Notes: generated by a model from the letters alone, not told the origin. Numbered from the stretch's first letter, positions 36,506 through 46,649 are shown. The stretch: DNA of 64,000 nucleotides from an uncultured Algibacter sp. (GCA_947499935.1 CANMQH010000006.1:1-64000); one strand, 5' to 3'. Numbers and translations: made by a program.

Positions 36506-37690
36506 ATGACATCAGAGTTCCTTAAATATCAAGCCCAAACAACGCCCCATCCTTTGGGTATGGAAATATCTCATGCAAATGGTTCTTATATTTACGATAC
36601 TCTAAATAAGGCACATCTAGATTTTGTAGCTGGTGTGTCGGCTTGTCCACTAGGGCATAATCATCCAAAAGTAATTTATGCAATAAAACAGCAACTGGAT
36701 AAATACATGCATGTCATGGTTTATGGCGAATATATACAAGAGCCCGCTGTAGAACTCACTAAATTATTAGCACAAAACCTACCAAACCCTTTAGAAAAAA
36801 CATATTTAACCAACTCTGGTACCGAAGCTATTGAAGGAGCATTAAAACTAGCAAGACGTGCCACTGGTAGAAGCGAAATTATTGCAGCCAATAAAGCATA
36901 TCATGGCAACACCATGGGGGCATTAAGTATAATGGGCTACGAAGAACGAAAACAAGCTTTTAGACCGCTTATACCGGATGTGAAATTTATTTCTTTTAAT
37001 AATGACACAGACTTACAAAAAATAACTAACAAAACAGCTTGTGTTATTCTAGAAACAATTCAAGGTGGTGCTGGATTTATTAAACCTATTAATGGATACT
37101 TAAAAAAGGTAAAGGCGCAATGCAATAAAGTCGGGGCCTTATTAATTTTAGATGAAATACAACCTGGTATAGGCCGAACAGGCAAACTTTTTGGCTTTGA
37201 GCATTATAATTGTATTCCAGATATTTTGGTTACTGGCAAAGGTTTGGGCGGTGGCATGCCCATTGGCGCCTTTACAGCATCTAATGCGTTAATGTCTCAA
37301 TTGCAAGACAACCCAAAACTAGGTCATATAACAACATTTGGAGGGCATCCTGTAATTGCTGCTTCTGCCCTAGCCACATTAAAAGAGATTACAGAAAGCA
37401 ATATTATGCAAGACGTGCTTGAAAAAGAAATACTGTTTCGTAAGCACTTAGTACATCCATTAATTAAAGACATTAGAGGAAAAGGCCTCATGCTAGCCTT
37501 TTTAACACCTTCAGACCATATTACAAATAGCTTAATTCTAGAATGTAAAAATCGTGGTTTAATACTATTTTGGTTACTTTTTGAGCCTAAAGCAGTCCGA
37601 ATAACACCGCCTTTAACTATTTCTAACGATGAAATCATTAAAGGATGTAAGATAATCATCAGTGTTTTAGATGAACTACAACAACAATAA
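36506..37690 (+). CDS. Class III PLP-dependent aminotransferase
   Basis: The 394-residue cytoplasmic enzyme has the family pattern TNSGTEAIEGALKLARR (PLP phosphate binding), KAYHGNTMGALS, LDEIQPGIGRTGKLF, and the PLP-binding Lys245 in VTGKGLGGGMP. It resembles the acetylornithine/4-aminobutyrate aminotransferase group; the amino donor cannot be told from the sequence. It starts immediately after the OstA-like stop codon. Confidence 0.9.
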   Translation: MTSEFLKYQAQTTPHPLGMEISHANGSYIYDTLNKAHLDFVAGVSACPLGHNHPKVIYAIKQQLDKYMHVMVYGEYIQEPAVELTKLLAQNLPNPLEKTYLTNSGTEAIEGALKLARRATGRSEIIAANKAYHGNTMGALSIMGYEERKQAFRPLIPDVKFISFNNDTDLQKITNKTACVILETIQGGAGFIKPINGYLKKVKAQCNKVGALLILDEIQPGIGRTGKLFGFEHYNCIPDILVTGKGLGGGMPIGAFTASNALMSQLQDNPKLGHITTFGGHPVIAASALATLKEITESNIMQDVLEKEILFRKHLVHPLIKDIRGKGLMLAFLTPSDHITNSLILECKNRGLILFWLLFEPKAVRITPPLTISNDEIIKGCKIIISVLDELQQQ

Positions 37691-37844
37691 CCAAGTACAA
37701 ACATCTGAAAATCAATATTTAAAATCAAAAATATTCATTAATACAAGTAATGTTCATTACTTTGTTAAAAACATTTACGCTTTTTACGACTAACTAGTCA
37801 ATAGAATGTTAAATTTATTGATGTAGAACATATAAAATGTGCTT

Positions 37845-39233
37845 ATGGAGTTTAGTCATAACGACAACAACAATCTGCCGCTTACCAAATTTGAATCGAT
37901 GTTAAAAACTAACCATGTTTTGTTCTTTGATTCTGAAGAATTTGAAAATATCATTCACCACTATTTAAACCAAGGAAAAATAGCTTTAGCAAAAAAAGCG
38001 ATTAAACTGGGTTTAGAGCAACACCCTACATCCATAAACCTCAGACTTTTTAAAGTTGAAATTTTTGTTTTTGAAGACAAGTTAGAAGAAGGCGATAACT
38101 TACTAAATGAATTGTATAGTTTAGATCCTTTAAATGAAGAAATATATATCCAAAAAGCTAATATATTTTCTAAAAAAGACGACCATTCTCAAGCTATTGA
38201 TGTTTTAAAAAAAGCATTAAAACTTACTGATGATGTGATAGATTTATATTCACTAATTGGGATGGAATACCTTTTTCTTGAGCAATTTGAAGATGCAAAA
38301 ACATATTTCATGAAATGCTTAGAGTCTGACATTGATGACTATTCTGCACTTTATAATGTTATTTATTGTTTTGAGTTTTTAAATGAACACGAAGAAGCTA
38401 TATCATATTTAAATATTTTTTTAGACAAAAATCCTTATTGCGAAGTGGCTTGGCACCAATTAGGTAAGCAATATATGGTTCTAAAAGATTATGAAAAAGC
38501 ATTAACATCATTTGATTTTGCTATCATTTCTGATGACACCTTTGTAGGCGCCTATCTAGAGCGTGGTAAGGTTTTAGAAGCTTTAAAACGTTATGAAGAT
38601 GCTATAGAAAACTACACCATTACCTTAAAACTTGATGAGCCAACCTCATTTGCATTATTGCATATTGGCAATTGCCACGAAAAATTAAAACATAATGATT
38701 TAGCACTTCAGTTTTATGAAAGAACGGTACACGAAGACCCTTTATTAGATAAAGGCTGGATAGCCATTACAAAATATTACAACAAAAAGAGAAACTACCA
38801 AAAAGCGCTTTATTTTATTAATAAAGCAATCAATATTGACTCTGAAAATGTTGCCTATTGGAAGCTATATTCTCAAATAAACCAAAGGTTAAATTTTTAT
38901 GAAGAAGCTGAGCGTGGTTATAAAAAAACCATAGAACTTGGCAACTATGAGTTAAATACATGGCTGTCTCGTGGCGATTTATTAATTAAACTTGGAGAAC
39001 CACAGGCCGCTGTATACAATTTTGAACAAGCAAAAGACTTTTATGCAGAGAGTGCAGAACTAGAATTTCGTTTGGCCGGTCTATACTTTACTTTAAACGA
39101 AAACGACAAAGGCATATTTCACATTAAAAATGCATTAAAGTACAACCCCGATTATGTCTTTATTATAGACGAACTTTTTCCTGAAATATCTAATAAAATT
39201 TTAGTTAAAGACATCCTCAAAACAAATACATAG
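37845..39233 (+). CDS. Tetratricopeptide-repeat protein
   Basis: The protein has 462 residues from the ATG at 37845; a GTG two codons earlier is also possible. It consists of about eleven TPR units, for example YEKALTSFDFAIISDD and YEDAIENYTITLKLD. It has no signal peptide or membrane helix, so it is probably a cytoplasmic scaffold. It is common in this position in flavobacteria; partners are unknown. Confidence 0.88.
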   Translation: MEFSHNDNNNLPLTKFESMLKTNHVLFFDSEEFENIIHHYLNQGKIALAKKAIKLGLEQHPTSINLRLFKVEIFVFEDKLEEGDNLLNELYSLDPLNEEIYIQKANIFSKKDDHSQAIDVLKKALKLTDDVIDLYSLIGMEYLFLEQFEDAKTYFMKCLESDIDDYSALYNVIYCFEFLNEHEEAISYLNIFLDKNPYCEVAWHQLGKQYMVLKDYEKALTSFDFAIISDDTFVGAYLERGKVLEALKRYEDAIENYTITLKLDEPTSFALLHIGNCHEKLKHNDLALQFYERTVHEDPLLDKGWIAITKYYNKKRNYQKALYFINKAINIDSENVAYWKLYSQINQRLNFYEEAERGYKKTIELGNYELNTWLSRGDLLIKLGEPQAAVYNFEQAKDFYAESAELEFRLAGLYFTLNENDKGIFHIKNALKYNPDYVFIIDELFPEISNKILVKDILKTNT

Positions 39234-39281
39234 CCTAGCGTTTCTAGACTTCTAATAATTTTTTTTTAATATTCAAATGTA

Positions 39282-39289
39282 TACCTTTG
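39282..39289 (+). promoter_or_regulatory. -7 box upstream of the DUF368 pair
   Basis: TACCTTTG matches TAnnTTTG exactly and lies 21 bases before the ATG at 39311. It would serve both DUF368 genes and aroE. Confidence 0.5.
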
Positions 39290-39310
39290 GTTTTCGGATA
39301 AAACTAAAAT

Positions 39311-40228
39311 ATGCAAAGACATTTAAAAGATTATTTAATTATTTCATTTAAAGGATTAGCTATGGGTGCTGCCGATGCTGTCCCTGGTGTTTCTGGGGGT
39401 ACAATCGCTTTTATTTCGGGTATTTACGAAGAACTTATAAACACGATTAGCAACGTAAATATTTCATTATTCAAAACCTTATTTAGTCAAGGTTTCAAAA
39501 TATTCTGGAAACAATTAAATGGTAGTTTTCTTTTAGCACTTTTATCTGGTATAATTATCAGTTTTGTATCCTTCATGAAATTGGCTAAATACCTACTTGA
39601 ATTCCACCCCATATTAATTTGGTCATTCTTTTTTGGTCTCATAGTAGCCAGTATATTTTTTGTTGGAAAACAAATTACCAAATGGAGTGCCACTACAGTA
39701 ATGGCATTAATTGTTGGTGCTATTATTGCTTTTTATGTTAGTAAACTACCCTCTTTAGGAACTAACGAAAGCCCATGGTTTCTTTTTATAGCTGGTGCTA
39801 TTGCTATTTGCGCTATGATATTACCTGGTATTTCGGGTTCGTTCATTTTAATAATTTTAGGGGCCTATAAAACGCTCAGTAATGCTATACATAATATCGA
39901 TTTTACAAAAATCATCATTTTTGTTTGTGGAGCCATTGTTGGTTTACTTAGTTTTAGTCACGTTTTAAAATGGTTGTTTAAGCATTATCACAATATCACG
40001 CTAGCCATACTTACGGGCTTTATCTTTGGTTCTTTAAATAAAGTTTGGCCTTGGAAAAATACACTAAGTTGGCATACTGATTCTAAAGGTTTAGAAACAC
40101 CTTTATTACAAGAAAGTATCTCCCCTTTTTCATTTAATGGAGATAGTCAAATTCTTTTTGCCGCAATTTTAATGGTTCTTGGTTTTCTAACTATTTTTAT
40201 TCTTGAAAAATTAGGATCTAAGAAATAA
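39311..40228 (+). CDS. DUF368 membrane protein, first paralogue (candidate polyprenyl-phosphate translocase)
   Basis: The 305-residue protein has about eight membrane segments in two inverted halves, each with a conserved turn: DAVPGVSGGTIAF near residue 22 and LPGISGSFILI near 170. DUF368 proteins (PopT) have been reported to recycle undecaprenyl phosphate, the lipid carrier for peptidoglycan and surface glycans, across the inner membrane. That role is assigned here by family only. A second paralogue follows two bases downstream. Confidence 0.88.
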   Translation: MQRHLKDYLIISFKGLAMGAADAVPGVSGGTIAFISGIYEELINTISNVNISLFKTLFSQGFKIFWKQLNGSFLLALLSGIIISFVSFMKLAKYLLEFHPILIWSFFFGLIVASIFFVGKQITKWSATTVMALIVGAIIAFYVSKLPSLGTNESPWFLFIAGAIAICAMILPGISGSFILIILGAYKTLSNAIHNIDFTKIIIFVCGAIVGLLSFSHVLKWLFKHYHNITLAILTGFIFGSLNKVWPWKNTLSWHTDSKGLETPLLQESISPFSFNGDSQILFAAILMVLGFLTIFILEKLGSKK

Positions 40229-40230
40229 AC

Positions 40231-41247
40231 ATGGAAAGCACCAGAACACTTACCGATAAAATCTTTCTAATCTTAAAAGGATTGGGTATGGGTGCTGCCA
40301 ATAAAGTGCCGGGAGTTTCTGGAGGTGTTGTTGCTTTTGTTGCTGGATTTTACGAAGAGTTTATTTACTCATTAAGAAAAGTAAATAGAATAGCTTTTAA
40401 ATTACTTATTAGCGGTCGGTTAAAAAGTTTTTTTAGATACATTAATGGTAAGTTTTTGAGCTTGCTTTTCTTTGGAATGATTGTAAGCTATTTTAGCATA
40501 TCAAAAGTATTAGACTATCTTATAATACACTACGAACTTTATGTTTGGAGCGTCTTTTTTGGAATGATTATAGGTTCTATATATTATATAAATAAAGATT
40601 TTAAAGATTGGAATTATAAAACATACACCGCTTTAGCTGTTGGTATTATTCTAGGTGTAAGCATCAGTTTTTTAAACCCTGCAAAAGAAAACGATAACCT
40701 TTGGTTTGTTTTTTTCTGTGGCATTATAAGTGTTTCTGGCATGACACTACCCGGGTTTTCTGGATCATTTATTCTTATTCTATTGGGCAATTATGTGCTA
40801 CTTTTAGTAGACTCTGTTAATGCCCTATACGATACTTTTTTTAATGTTTTAAGTGGCGATTTTAGTTTTATAGACAATCCAGAACGCATAAGAATGTTAA
40901 AGGTTTTAGTTGTATTTACACTGGGTTCTATAACGGGCTTAGTCACGTTTTCGCATTTGTTAAGTTATATACTAAAACATTACAAAAGTATTACACTTTC
41001 TGCGATTATTGGTTTTATAATTGGCTCTTTAGGTGTTGTATGGCCTTGGAAAAAAACAATATATAAATTAACAACAGATGACAGTTATCTTTTAGACTCT
41101 ACAGGTAAAAAAATAATAGAAAACTATCAGCGCTTTATACCAAATTTAACCGTCGAAACATGTTATGCTATTGGCTACATTCTGCTTGGTATTGGAATAG
41201 TTTTAGCCTTAGAATGGTACGGCTACAAAACAAAAAAAAATAAATGA
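40231..41247 (+). CDS. DUF368 membrane protein, second paralogue
   Basis: The 338-residue paralogue of the preceding protein has the same two turns: NKVPGVSGGVVAF near residue 22 and LPGFSGSFILIL near 175. It has Asn-Lys where the first has Asp-Ala, and a longer periplasmic or cytoplasmic loop near 205-225. Tandem arrangement suggests duplication and either a heteromeric complex or different lipid-carrier specificity. It overlaps aroE by four bases (ATGA). Confidence 0.88.
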   Translation: MESTRTLTDKIFLILKGLGMGAANKVPGVSGGVVAFVAGFYEEFIYSLRKVNRIAFKLLISGRLKSFFRYINGKFLSLLFFGMIVSYFSISKVLDYLIIHYELYVWSVFFGMIIGSIYYINKDFKDWNYKTYTALAVGIILGVSISFLNPAKENDNLWFVFFCGIISVSGMTLPGFSGSFILILLGNYVLLLVDSVNALYDTFFNVLSGDFSFIDNPERIRMLKVLVVFTLGSITGLVTFSHLLSYILKHYKSITLSAIIGFIIGSLGVVWPWKKTIYKLTTDDSYLLDSTGKKIIENYQRFIPNLTVETCYAIGYILLGIGIVLALEWYGYKTKKNK

Positions 41248-41981
41248 ACAAATTAGGGCTATTGGGGAGAAACATATCATATTCATTTTCAAAAACATAT
41301 TTTAAAGAAAAGTTTGAAAATGAAAATATTAAAAATACCACCTACGAAAATTTTGATATAGAGAGCATAGACTTGTTTCCTACAATCATTAAAAACACCA
41401 AAGGTTTAAAGGGCATGAACGTTACCATACCTTATAAACAAGACGTTATGCCTTACCTAGATAAAATTAATAAAAAAGCAAAGATTATAGGTGCGGTAAA
41501 TACCATTAAAATTACAAAAAAAGGAAAATTAGTAGGCTACAATACCGATTGTTATGGTTTTAAAAAATCACTTAAACCGTTTATAAAATCACATCACAAA
41601 AGCGCTTTAATTTTGGGAACAGGTGGTGCCAGCAAAGCAGTAGCCTTTAGCTTAAAAAACATGGGGATTGCGTATAAATATGTCTCAAGAAAATTAACTG
41701 ATGGTATCGATTTCACATACCAAACACTCACCGAAGATGATATAAATCACCATCAAATAATTATTAATTGTACACCATTGGGTACATTCCCCAATGTAGA
41801 TATATGTCCTAACATACCTTACAAATCTATAAATAACAAGCATATTTTATTTGATTTAATCTATAATCCTGAAGAAACCACATTTTTAAAACACGGAAAA
41901 CAAAACGGAGCGACTACAATTAATGGGTTAAATATGCTAAAATTGCAAGCAGAAAAGGCTTGGTCTATCTGGAATTTATAA
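41244..41981 (+). CDS. aroE: Shikimate dehydrogenase
   Basis: The 245-residue enzyme reduces 3-dehydroshikimate with NADPH in aromatic amino acid synthesis. The substrate-binding SYSFSK is at 12-17, GMNVTIPYKQDV carries the catalytic Lys65, and GAVNT (Asn86), the Asp102 of NTD, the nucleotide loop LGTGGASKA and the C-terminal GLNMLKLQAEKAW are all visible. It is slightly shorter than the E. coli enzyme. It is translationally coupled to DUF368. Confidence 0.94.
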   Translation: MNKLGLLGRNISYSFSKTYFKEKFENENIKNTTYENFDIESIDLFPTIIKNTKGLKGMNVTIPYKQDVMPYLDKINKKAKIIGAVNTIKITKKGKLVGYNTDCYGFKKSLKPFIKSHHKSALILGTGGASKAVAFSLKNMGIAYKYVSRKLTDGIDFTYQTLTEDDINHHQIIINCTPLGTFPNVDICPNIPYKSINNKHILFDLIYNPEETTFLKHGKQNGATTINGLNMLKLQAEKAWSIWNL

Positions 41982-42022
41982 CCTGTTTTAACATATTACA
42001 TATTAAAACCCTAGCTAGTGCT

Positions 42023-42052
42023 TTGTAAATACTATACTTGTTAGTATCTTTA
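42023..42052 (+). promoter_or_regulatory. Promoter of the DUF349 gene (TTG-N19-TATCTTTA)
   Basis: TTG (42023-42025) and TATCTTTA (42045-42052; 7 of 8 bases of the -7 consensus) are 19 bases apart, about 40 bases before the ATG. Confidence 0.5.
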
Positions 42053-42090
42053 ATGTCGAAAGTAATTTAACGAACCTTAACATTTTTAAA

Positions 42091-44076
42091 ATGTCTGATA
42101 TTAATAAGCTGCCTAAAACGGAAGAAGTACCTAATCCTGATGAAAATTCAGTAGAATTAACCGATAGCCAAAGTGTCGATACACCTCCTGTCGAAAATAT
42201 TGAAACTGATGATGCGTCTAAAGCAGTAACAATTAATAACGATGATTCTGCAAAAAATCTTAAAAACAAAACAGATAATGAAGACGATGTTATTAATGAA
42301 ATAGATGACTCTAATGCTGAAGATGCAGAAGACGAAGGCAATAAAGACAGACATAAAATTGAAGTTAAAGAATACGATTCTATGTCTTTAGAAGCGCTCG
42401 CTATAGAATTGGAGAAACTTGTAAAGAATGAAAAAATTCAAGCTATAAAATCTCCTGTTGATAACATCAATAGTGCGTTTAAAACTAAATTTCAAGCACT
42501 TGTAGACGAAAAGAAGGAAGATTTTTTAAATGATGGCGGTAACGAAATCGATTTTTATTACGCATCTCCTGTACAAAAAAGATATAAAGAAGCTTATAAA
42601 GAATATAGAAAAAAATTAAATGAGCATTACCAAAGTTTAGAAAAAAACTTAAAACAAAACCTGGCTAATAAGCTCGAAATTATAGAAGAACTTAAAGGTT
42701 TATTTACTGATGAAGAAAACATAAATACAACCTACAAACATTTTAAAGAACTACAAGAACGCTGGAGAAAAACAGGCCCAATACCAAGGGACAAATACAA
42801 TAATGCTTGGAACAGCTACCACCATCACGTAGAAGTTTTTTATGATTATTTACACCTTAATAGAGATTTACGCGACTTAGACTTTAAGCATAACCTAGAA
42901 AAGAAACTCTTAATTATTGAGCGTGCTGAAGAATTGGCACAAGATGATAACGTAATACGCGCCTTTAGAGAGCTACAAGAATTGCACAAAATGTGGAAAG
43001 AAGAGCTTGGCCCAGTAGCTAAACAACATAGAGAAGAGATTTGGGAACGATTTAAAGTAGCTACAAAATTAATAAATGATAAAAGACAAGTATATTATCA
43101 AGAAGTTGATAAAATTCATGAAAAAAACCTTGAGCACAAACTAGAAATTATTACTAGTATAAATGCTATAAATAACGAAGAAAACAATTCGCATAATAGT
43201 TGGCAAAAAAAGATTAAAGCCATAGAAGCATTACGCGAAGCCTTTTTTAATGCAGGAAAAGTACCTATTAAGGTCAACGAGAGTACTTGGGCAAAATTTA
43301 AAGATTCGGTTAGAACGTTTAACAGGCAAAAAAATGCCTTTTATAAAGACCAGAAAAAAGATCAGTATACCAATCTTCAAAATAAATTAGATTTAATAAA
43401 AATAGCCGAAGATAATAAGGATAATGACGATTTTGAAGCCACAACGCCGTTGATGAAAAAAATTCAGAACGATTGGAAAAAAATCGGTCATGTTCCAAGA
43501 AAAGATAGCGATAAAATCTGGAAACAATTTAAAGCGGCATGTAACCACTATTTTGATAGAATAAATGCTAATAGAAATGCTGCTAGTTTAGAACAGTTAG
43601 ATGTTTACAACAAAAAGAATGAACTATTAAATAGTTTAAAAGATTTAAAACTACCAACTGATAAAGATGCTGGCATAGAAGCCATAAAAATGCAGATAGC
43701 CACTTGGAAAACTTTAGGTAGAGTTCCAAATGATAAACGTTACATTGAAGGGAAATTCCAAAAAGCTATAGATGAGTTATTGTCTGGTTTAAACATGGAC
43801 AAAAATGAAGTTGAAATGATCAAGTATGAAAACAAGCTTGATGCACTCAACAGTTCTGATGATAAAAGAAACCTAGATAACGAACGCTCTTTTATTCGTA
43901 AGAAAATAGACGACGTAAAAGGTCAAATTAATCAGTTGGAAAATAATTTACAATTCTTTACTAATGTAAATGATGACAATCCTTTGGTTAAAGAAGTGCA
44001 TACTAATATTAAAAAACATAAAGAAGATTTAGATTTACTGAAAGCGAAACTTCGAAAGATTAAAGATTTATATTAA
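42091..44076 (+). CDS. DUF349-repeat protein
   Basis: The 661-residue protein has a very acidic, low-complexity N-terminus (about 1-95), then five or so DUF349 repeats with the pattern ALxxLQxxWKxIGxVP, for example LQERWRKTGPIPRDKYNNAW and WKKIGHVPRKDSDKIW, and a C-terminal coiled coil. It is soluble and without enzymatic motif. It is widespread in Bacteroidota; function is unknown. A heptamer repeat begins nine bases after its stop. Confidence 0.88.
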   Translation: MSDINKLPKTEEVPNPDENSVELTDSQSVDTPPVENIETDDASKAVTINNDDSAKNLKNKTDNEDDVINEIDDSNAEDAEDEGNKDRHKIEVKEYDSMSLEALAIELEKLVKNEKIQAIKSPVDNINSAFKTKFQALVDEKKEDFLNDGGNEIDFYYASPVQKRYKEAYKEYRKKLNEHYQSLEKNLKQNLANKLEIIEELKGLFTDEENINTTYKHFKELQERWRKTGPIPRDKYNNAWNSYHHHVEVFYDYLHLNRDLRDLDFKHNLEKKLLIIERAEELAQDDNVIRAFRELQELHKMWKEELGPVAKQHREEIWERFKVATKLINDKRQVYYQEVDKIHEKNLEHKLEIITSINAINNEENNSHNSWQKKIKAIEALREAFFNAGKVPIKVNESTWAKFKDSVRTFNRQKNAFYKDQKKDQYTNLQNKLDLIKIAEDNKDNDDFEATTPLMKKIQNDWKKIGHVPRKDSDKIWKQFKAACNHYFDRINANRNAASLEQLDVYNKKNELLNSLKDLKLPTDKDAGIEAIKMQIATWKTLGRVPNDKRYIEGKFQKAIDELLSGLNMDKNEVEMIKYENKLDALNSSDDKRNLDNERSFIRKKIDDVKGQINQLENNLQFFTNVNDDNPLVKEVHTNIKKHKEDLDLLKAKLRKIKDLY

Positions 44077-44084
44077 GGGTAATA

Positions 44085-44126
44085 ATGGTTAATGGTTAAT
44101 GGTTAATGGTTAATGGTTAATGGTTA
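44085..44126. repeat. Six perfect tandem copies of ATGGTTA
   Basis: A 42-base array of the heptamer ATGGTTA lies between the ends of the DUF349 gene and mazG. It could vary in copy number by slippage. It is outside coding sequence, so phase variation of a reading frame is not expected. Confidence 0.95.
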
Positions 44127-44149
44127 AAATAGTAAACTGAGACTAAAAA

Positions 44150-44923
44150 CTATAATGTCTTAGCCTCTTCCCAAAACACATCCATTTCGGCAAGTGTCAT
44201 ATCTTTAAGTGGTTTATTTAGGCTTTTTGCCTTACTTTCTAGATACTGAAAACGTTTAGTAAATTTTTTATTGGTGCGTTCTAGAGCGTTTTCTGGATTG
44301 ATATTTAAAAAACGTGCGTAGTTTACCATAGAGAATATTACATCGCCAAATTCACTTTCCATGTTGTCTTGATGACCTGCATCTACTTCGGCTTTAAACT
44401 CGTTAAGCTCCTCCTCTACTTTGTCCCATACTTGACTGGATTCTTCCCAATCAAAACCCACGCCTGCTACTTTTTCTTGAATTCGGTTTGCTTTTACCAA
44501 AGCTGGTAAACTTTTAGGTACGCCTTGTAAAACACTGGTTTTACCTTCTTTAAGCTTTAGGTTTTCCCAATTGCGTTTTACATCCGCTTCATTTTCTACG
44601 TTTACATCGCCATAAATATGCGGGTGTCTGTGTATCAATTTTTCACAAATACTATGACAAACATCGGCGATATCAAAATCTTTAGTTTCACTGCCAATTT
44701 TAGCGTAAAATATTATATGCAACAAAACATCGCCTAACTCTTTTTTAACCTCTTCTAAATCGTTATCCAGAATAGCGTCACCTAATTCGTAAGTTTCTTC
44801 TATGGTTAAGTGGCGTAAGGTTTCCATAGTTTGCTTTTTATCCCATGGGCATTGCGCTCGCAACTCGTCCATAATGGTTAATAATCTATCAAAAGCTTTT
44901 AACTGGTTTTCTCTGGAGTTCAT
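44150..44923 (-). CDS. mazG: Nucleoside triphosphate pyrophosphohydrolase MazG
   Basis: The 257-residue all-alpha NTP pyrophosphatase has two MazG domains. The first carries CPWDKKQTMETLRHLTIEE and the metal-binding EETYELGDAI with KKELGDVLLH. The second carries NELNEFKAEV-type and SEFGDVIFSMVNYARF motifs. It removes aberrant nucleotides and can affect (p)ppGpp levels in E. coli. It is convergent with the DUF349 gene. Confidence 0.95.
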   Translation of the reverse strand: MNSRENQLKAFDRLLTIMDELRAQCPWDKKQTMETLRHLTIEETYELGDAILDNDLEEVKKELGDVLLHIIFYAKIGSETKDFDIADVCHSICEKLIHRHPHIYGDVNVENEADVKRNWENLKLKEGKTSVLQGVPKSLPALVKANRIQEKVAGVGFDWEESSQVWDKVEEELNEFKAEVDAGHQDNMESEFGDVIFSMVNYARFLNINPENALERTNKKFTKRFQYLESKAKSLNKPLKDMTLAEMDVFWEEAKTL

Positions 44924-45122
44924 GTACTGAAGTTTTTGTAAAAATACGATTTTGGATTTTTGAGTTGGGCTTAATTTGGTTAATAAATTCTTGTATTAGT
45001 AATAGATTGTATTACTTGACTTAGATAGGAAAAAACGATAACTTCGTTTAAATGAAAATCTAAGTTATTAAAAACAATTCATATCTGCTAAGTGTTTTAA
45101 TCAATGGCTAAAAACGACACTA

Positions 45123-45962
45123 ATGAGAGCTATAAAACTATTTTTGACATTTACCGGCATAATTTTATGTGCACAAATTACTGCTCAAAATGAAATTAAA
45201 TTCCATGAGACAACGCAATTATCGATTGGAGAAACAATTAAATTTCAATCGAAAGTTCTTAATCAAAATCGAATTTTAAATATTTATCTACCAAACGGAT
45301 ATGCAAAAGATTCTTTAAAAAAGTATCCTGTCATTTACCTTCTTGATGGTTCTATTGATGAAGATTTTTTTCATATTTCTGGACTTGTCCAATTTGGCTC
45401 TTTTTCTTGGATTAATATGGTTCCTGAATCAATAGTTGTTGGTATTGCTAATCTTGATAGAAAAAGAGACTTTACTTTTCCAACGCATAATAAAAAAGAC
45501 AAAGATGACTTTCCAACAACCGGAAAATCAGAAAATTTTATCAACTTTATTAAAAGTGAATTACAACCATATATTGATAAGAAATATAAAACAAATACAA
45601 TTAAAACTCTTATTGGCCAATCTCTGGGAGGTCTTTTAGCTACTGAAATTTTATTTAAAAACCCCGACTTGTTCGATAATTATATTATTGCAAGCCCTAG
45701 TTTATGGTGGGATGATGAGTCATTACTTAAGTATATACCGAGTTTGTACTCATCTAAAAAATCAATTTTTATAGCCGTTGGAAAAGAAGGTAAAATAATG
45801 GAAAGAACAGCTAAAGCGCTGTACAATAAATTAAATATACTGAAGAAAGAAAACACGAACCTTTATTTTGAATTTTTTGAAAATCAAAATCACGGAGACG
45901 CACTACATTTAGCTGTATATAGTGCCTTTGAAAAAATATTTATTAAAGAAAAAAATAACTAG
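45123..45962 (+). CDS. Secreted alpha/beta-hydrolase esterase (Fes/D-type)
   Basis: The 279-residue protein has a signal peptide (about 1-22, ending TAQ) and an esterase D/enterochelin-esterase-like fold. The nucleophile elbow is GQSLGG with Ser167; HGDALH near 260 supplies the catalytic His. YPVIYLLDGS near residue 73 is typical of the family. The substrate could be a siderophore ester or a carbohydrate ester; no neighbour decides this. It is a single gene on the plus strand. Confidence 0.88.
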   Translation: MRAIKLFLTFTGIILCAQITAQNEIKFHETTQLSIGETIKFQSKVLNQNRILNIYLPNGYAKDSLKKYPVIYLLDGSIDEDFFHISGLVQFGSFSWINMVPESIVVGIANLDRKRDFTFPTHNKKDKDDFPTTGKSENFINFIKSELQPYIDKKYKTNTIKTLIGQSLGGLLATEILFKNPDLFDNYIIASPSLWWDDESLLKYIPSLYSSKKSIFIAVGKEGKIMERTAKALYNKLNILKKENTNLYFEFFENQNHGDALHLAVYSAFEKIFIKEKNN

Positions 45963-46070
45963 CTCAAGCTTTACTATAATTAATACAAATTTTGATACTT
46001 AAGTAATAGTTTAGAACTTTAAATCAAGGTTAGAGGAATCTTTTTAATTTAGGTATAAAACAAATGATTA

Positions 46071-46649
46071 ATGGAAATTTTAAATTTTATAACGAATTTT
46101 ATTAGAATCGATATTTTTCTTTCATTTGGTTTTTATTCAATAATCTACTTCATATTAAGAACCTTTTTAAAAGACAAAGTCTTCATATTAGATTTTGATA
46201 AAAGTGCTACTGAATTAATTATATATCTTGGTTTTGTTTGGTTAGTACTATGGCTTATAGGAACTTGGATTTATTATTTAGGGTTAGAAAATAAAATCGA
46301 ACAAATAAAATACTACGAACTTCTCACTGGAAAATATGCTTATGCAATTTGGATTCAACCAATATTTTGGTTTTTGTTAACACAAGTTTATCGTATAAAA
46401 TTTATAAAAAAATATTTAATCTTTAGAATTATTATTAGTCTATTTTTCATAGTGACATTTGAGCGATTTGTGATTCTTATAACATTATTTCACCGAGATT
46501 ATTTACCAAGCAATTGGACTTTAGATAACAAATACGGAATAGATACTAACAATCTTATTCTTGGATTGCTGGGGAAAATTTTAGTTATCATAATGATTAT
46601 AAGTTTATATCATTTTGGAATCAAAAAAATAAAAACATTGTTCAGCTAA
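46071..46649 (+). CDS. Unrecognised five-helix membrane protein
   Basis: The 192-residue protein has about five hydrophobic helices (near 13-33, 50-72, 90-107, 118-140 and 163-182) and a short basic C-terminus. Aromatic residues are frequent. I do not recognise the family. It lies alone about 110 bases after the esterase and before the structured intergenic element. It is probably a real inner-membrane protein, judging by length and helix spacing. Confidence 0.6.
   Translation: MEILNFITNFIRIDIFLSFGFYSIIYFILRTFLKDKVFILDFDKSATELIIYLGFVWLVLWLIGTWIYYLGLENKIEQIKYYELLTGKYAYAIWIQPIFWFLLTQVYRIKFIKKYLIFRIIISLFFIVTFERFVILITLFHRDYLPSNWTLDNKYGIDTNNLILGLLGKILVIIMIISLYHFGIKKIKTLFS

Noticed and set aside
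44085-44126. CRISPR-like array
   Set aside because: The heptamer copies are contiguous with no spacers, and no cas gene is present in the window.
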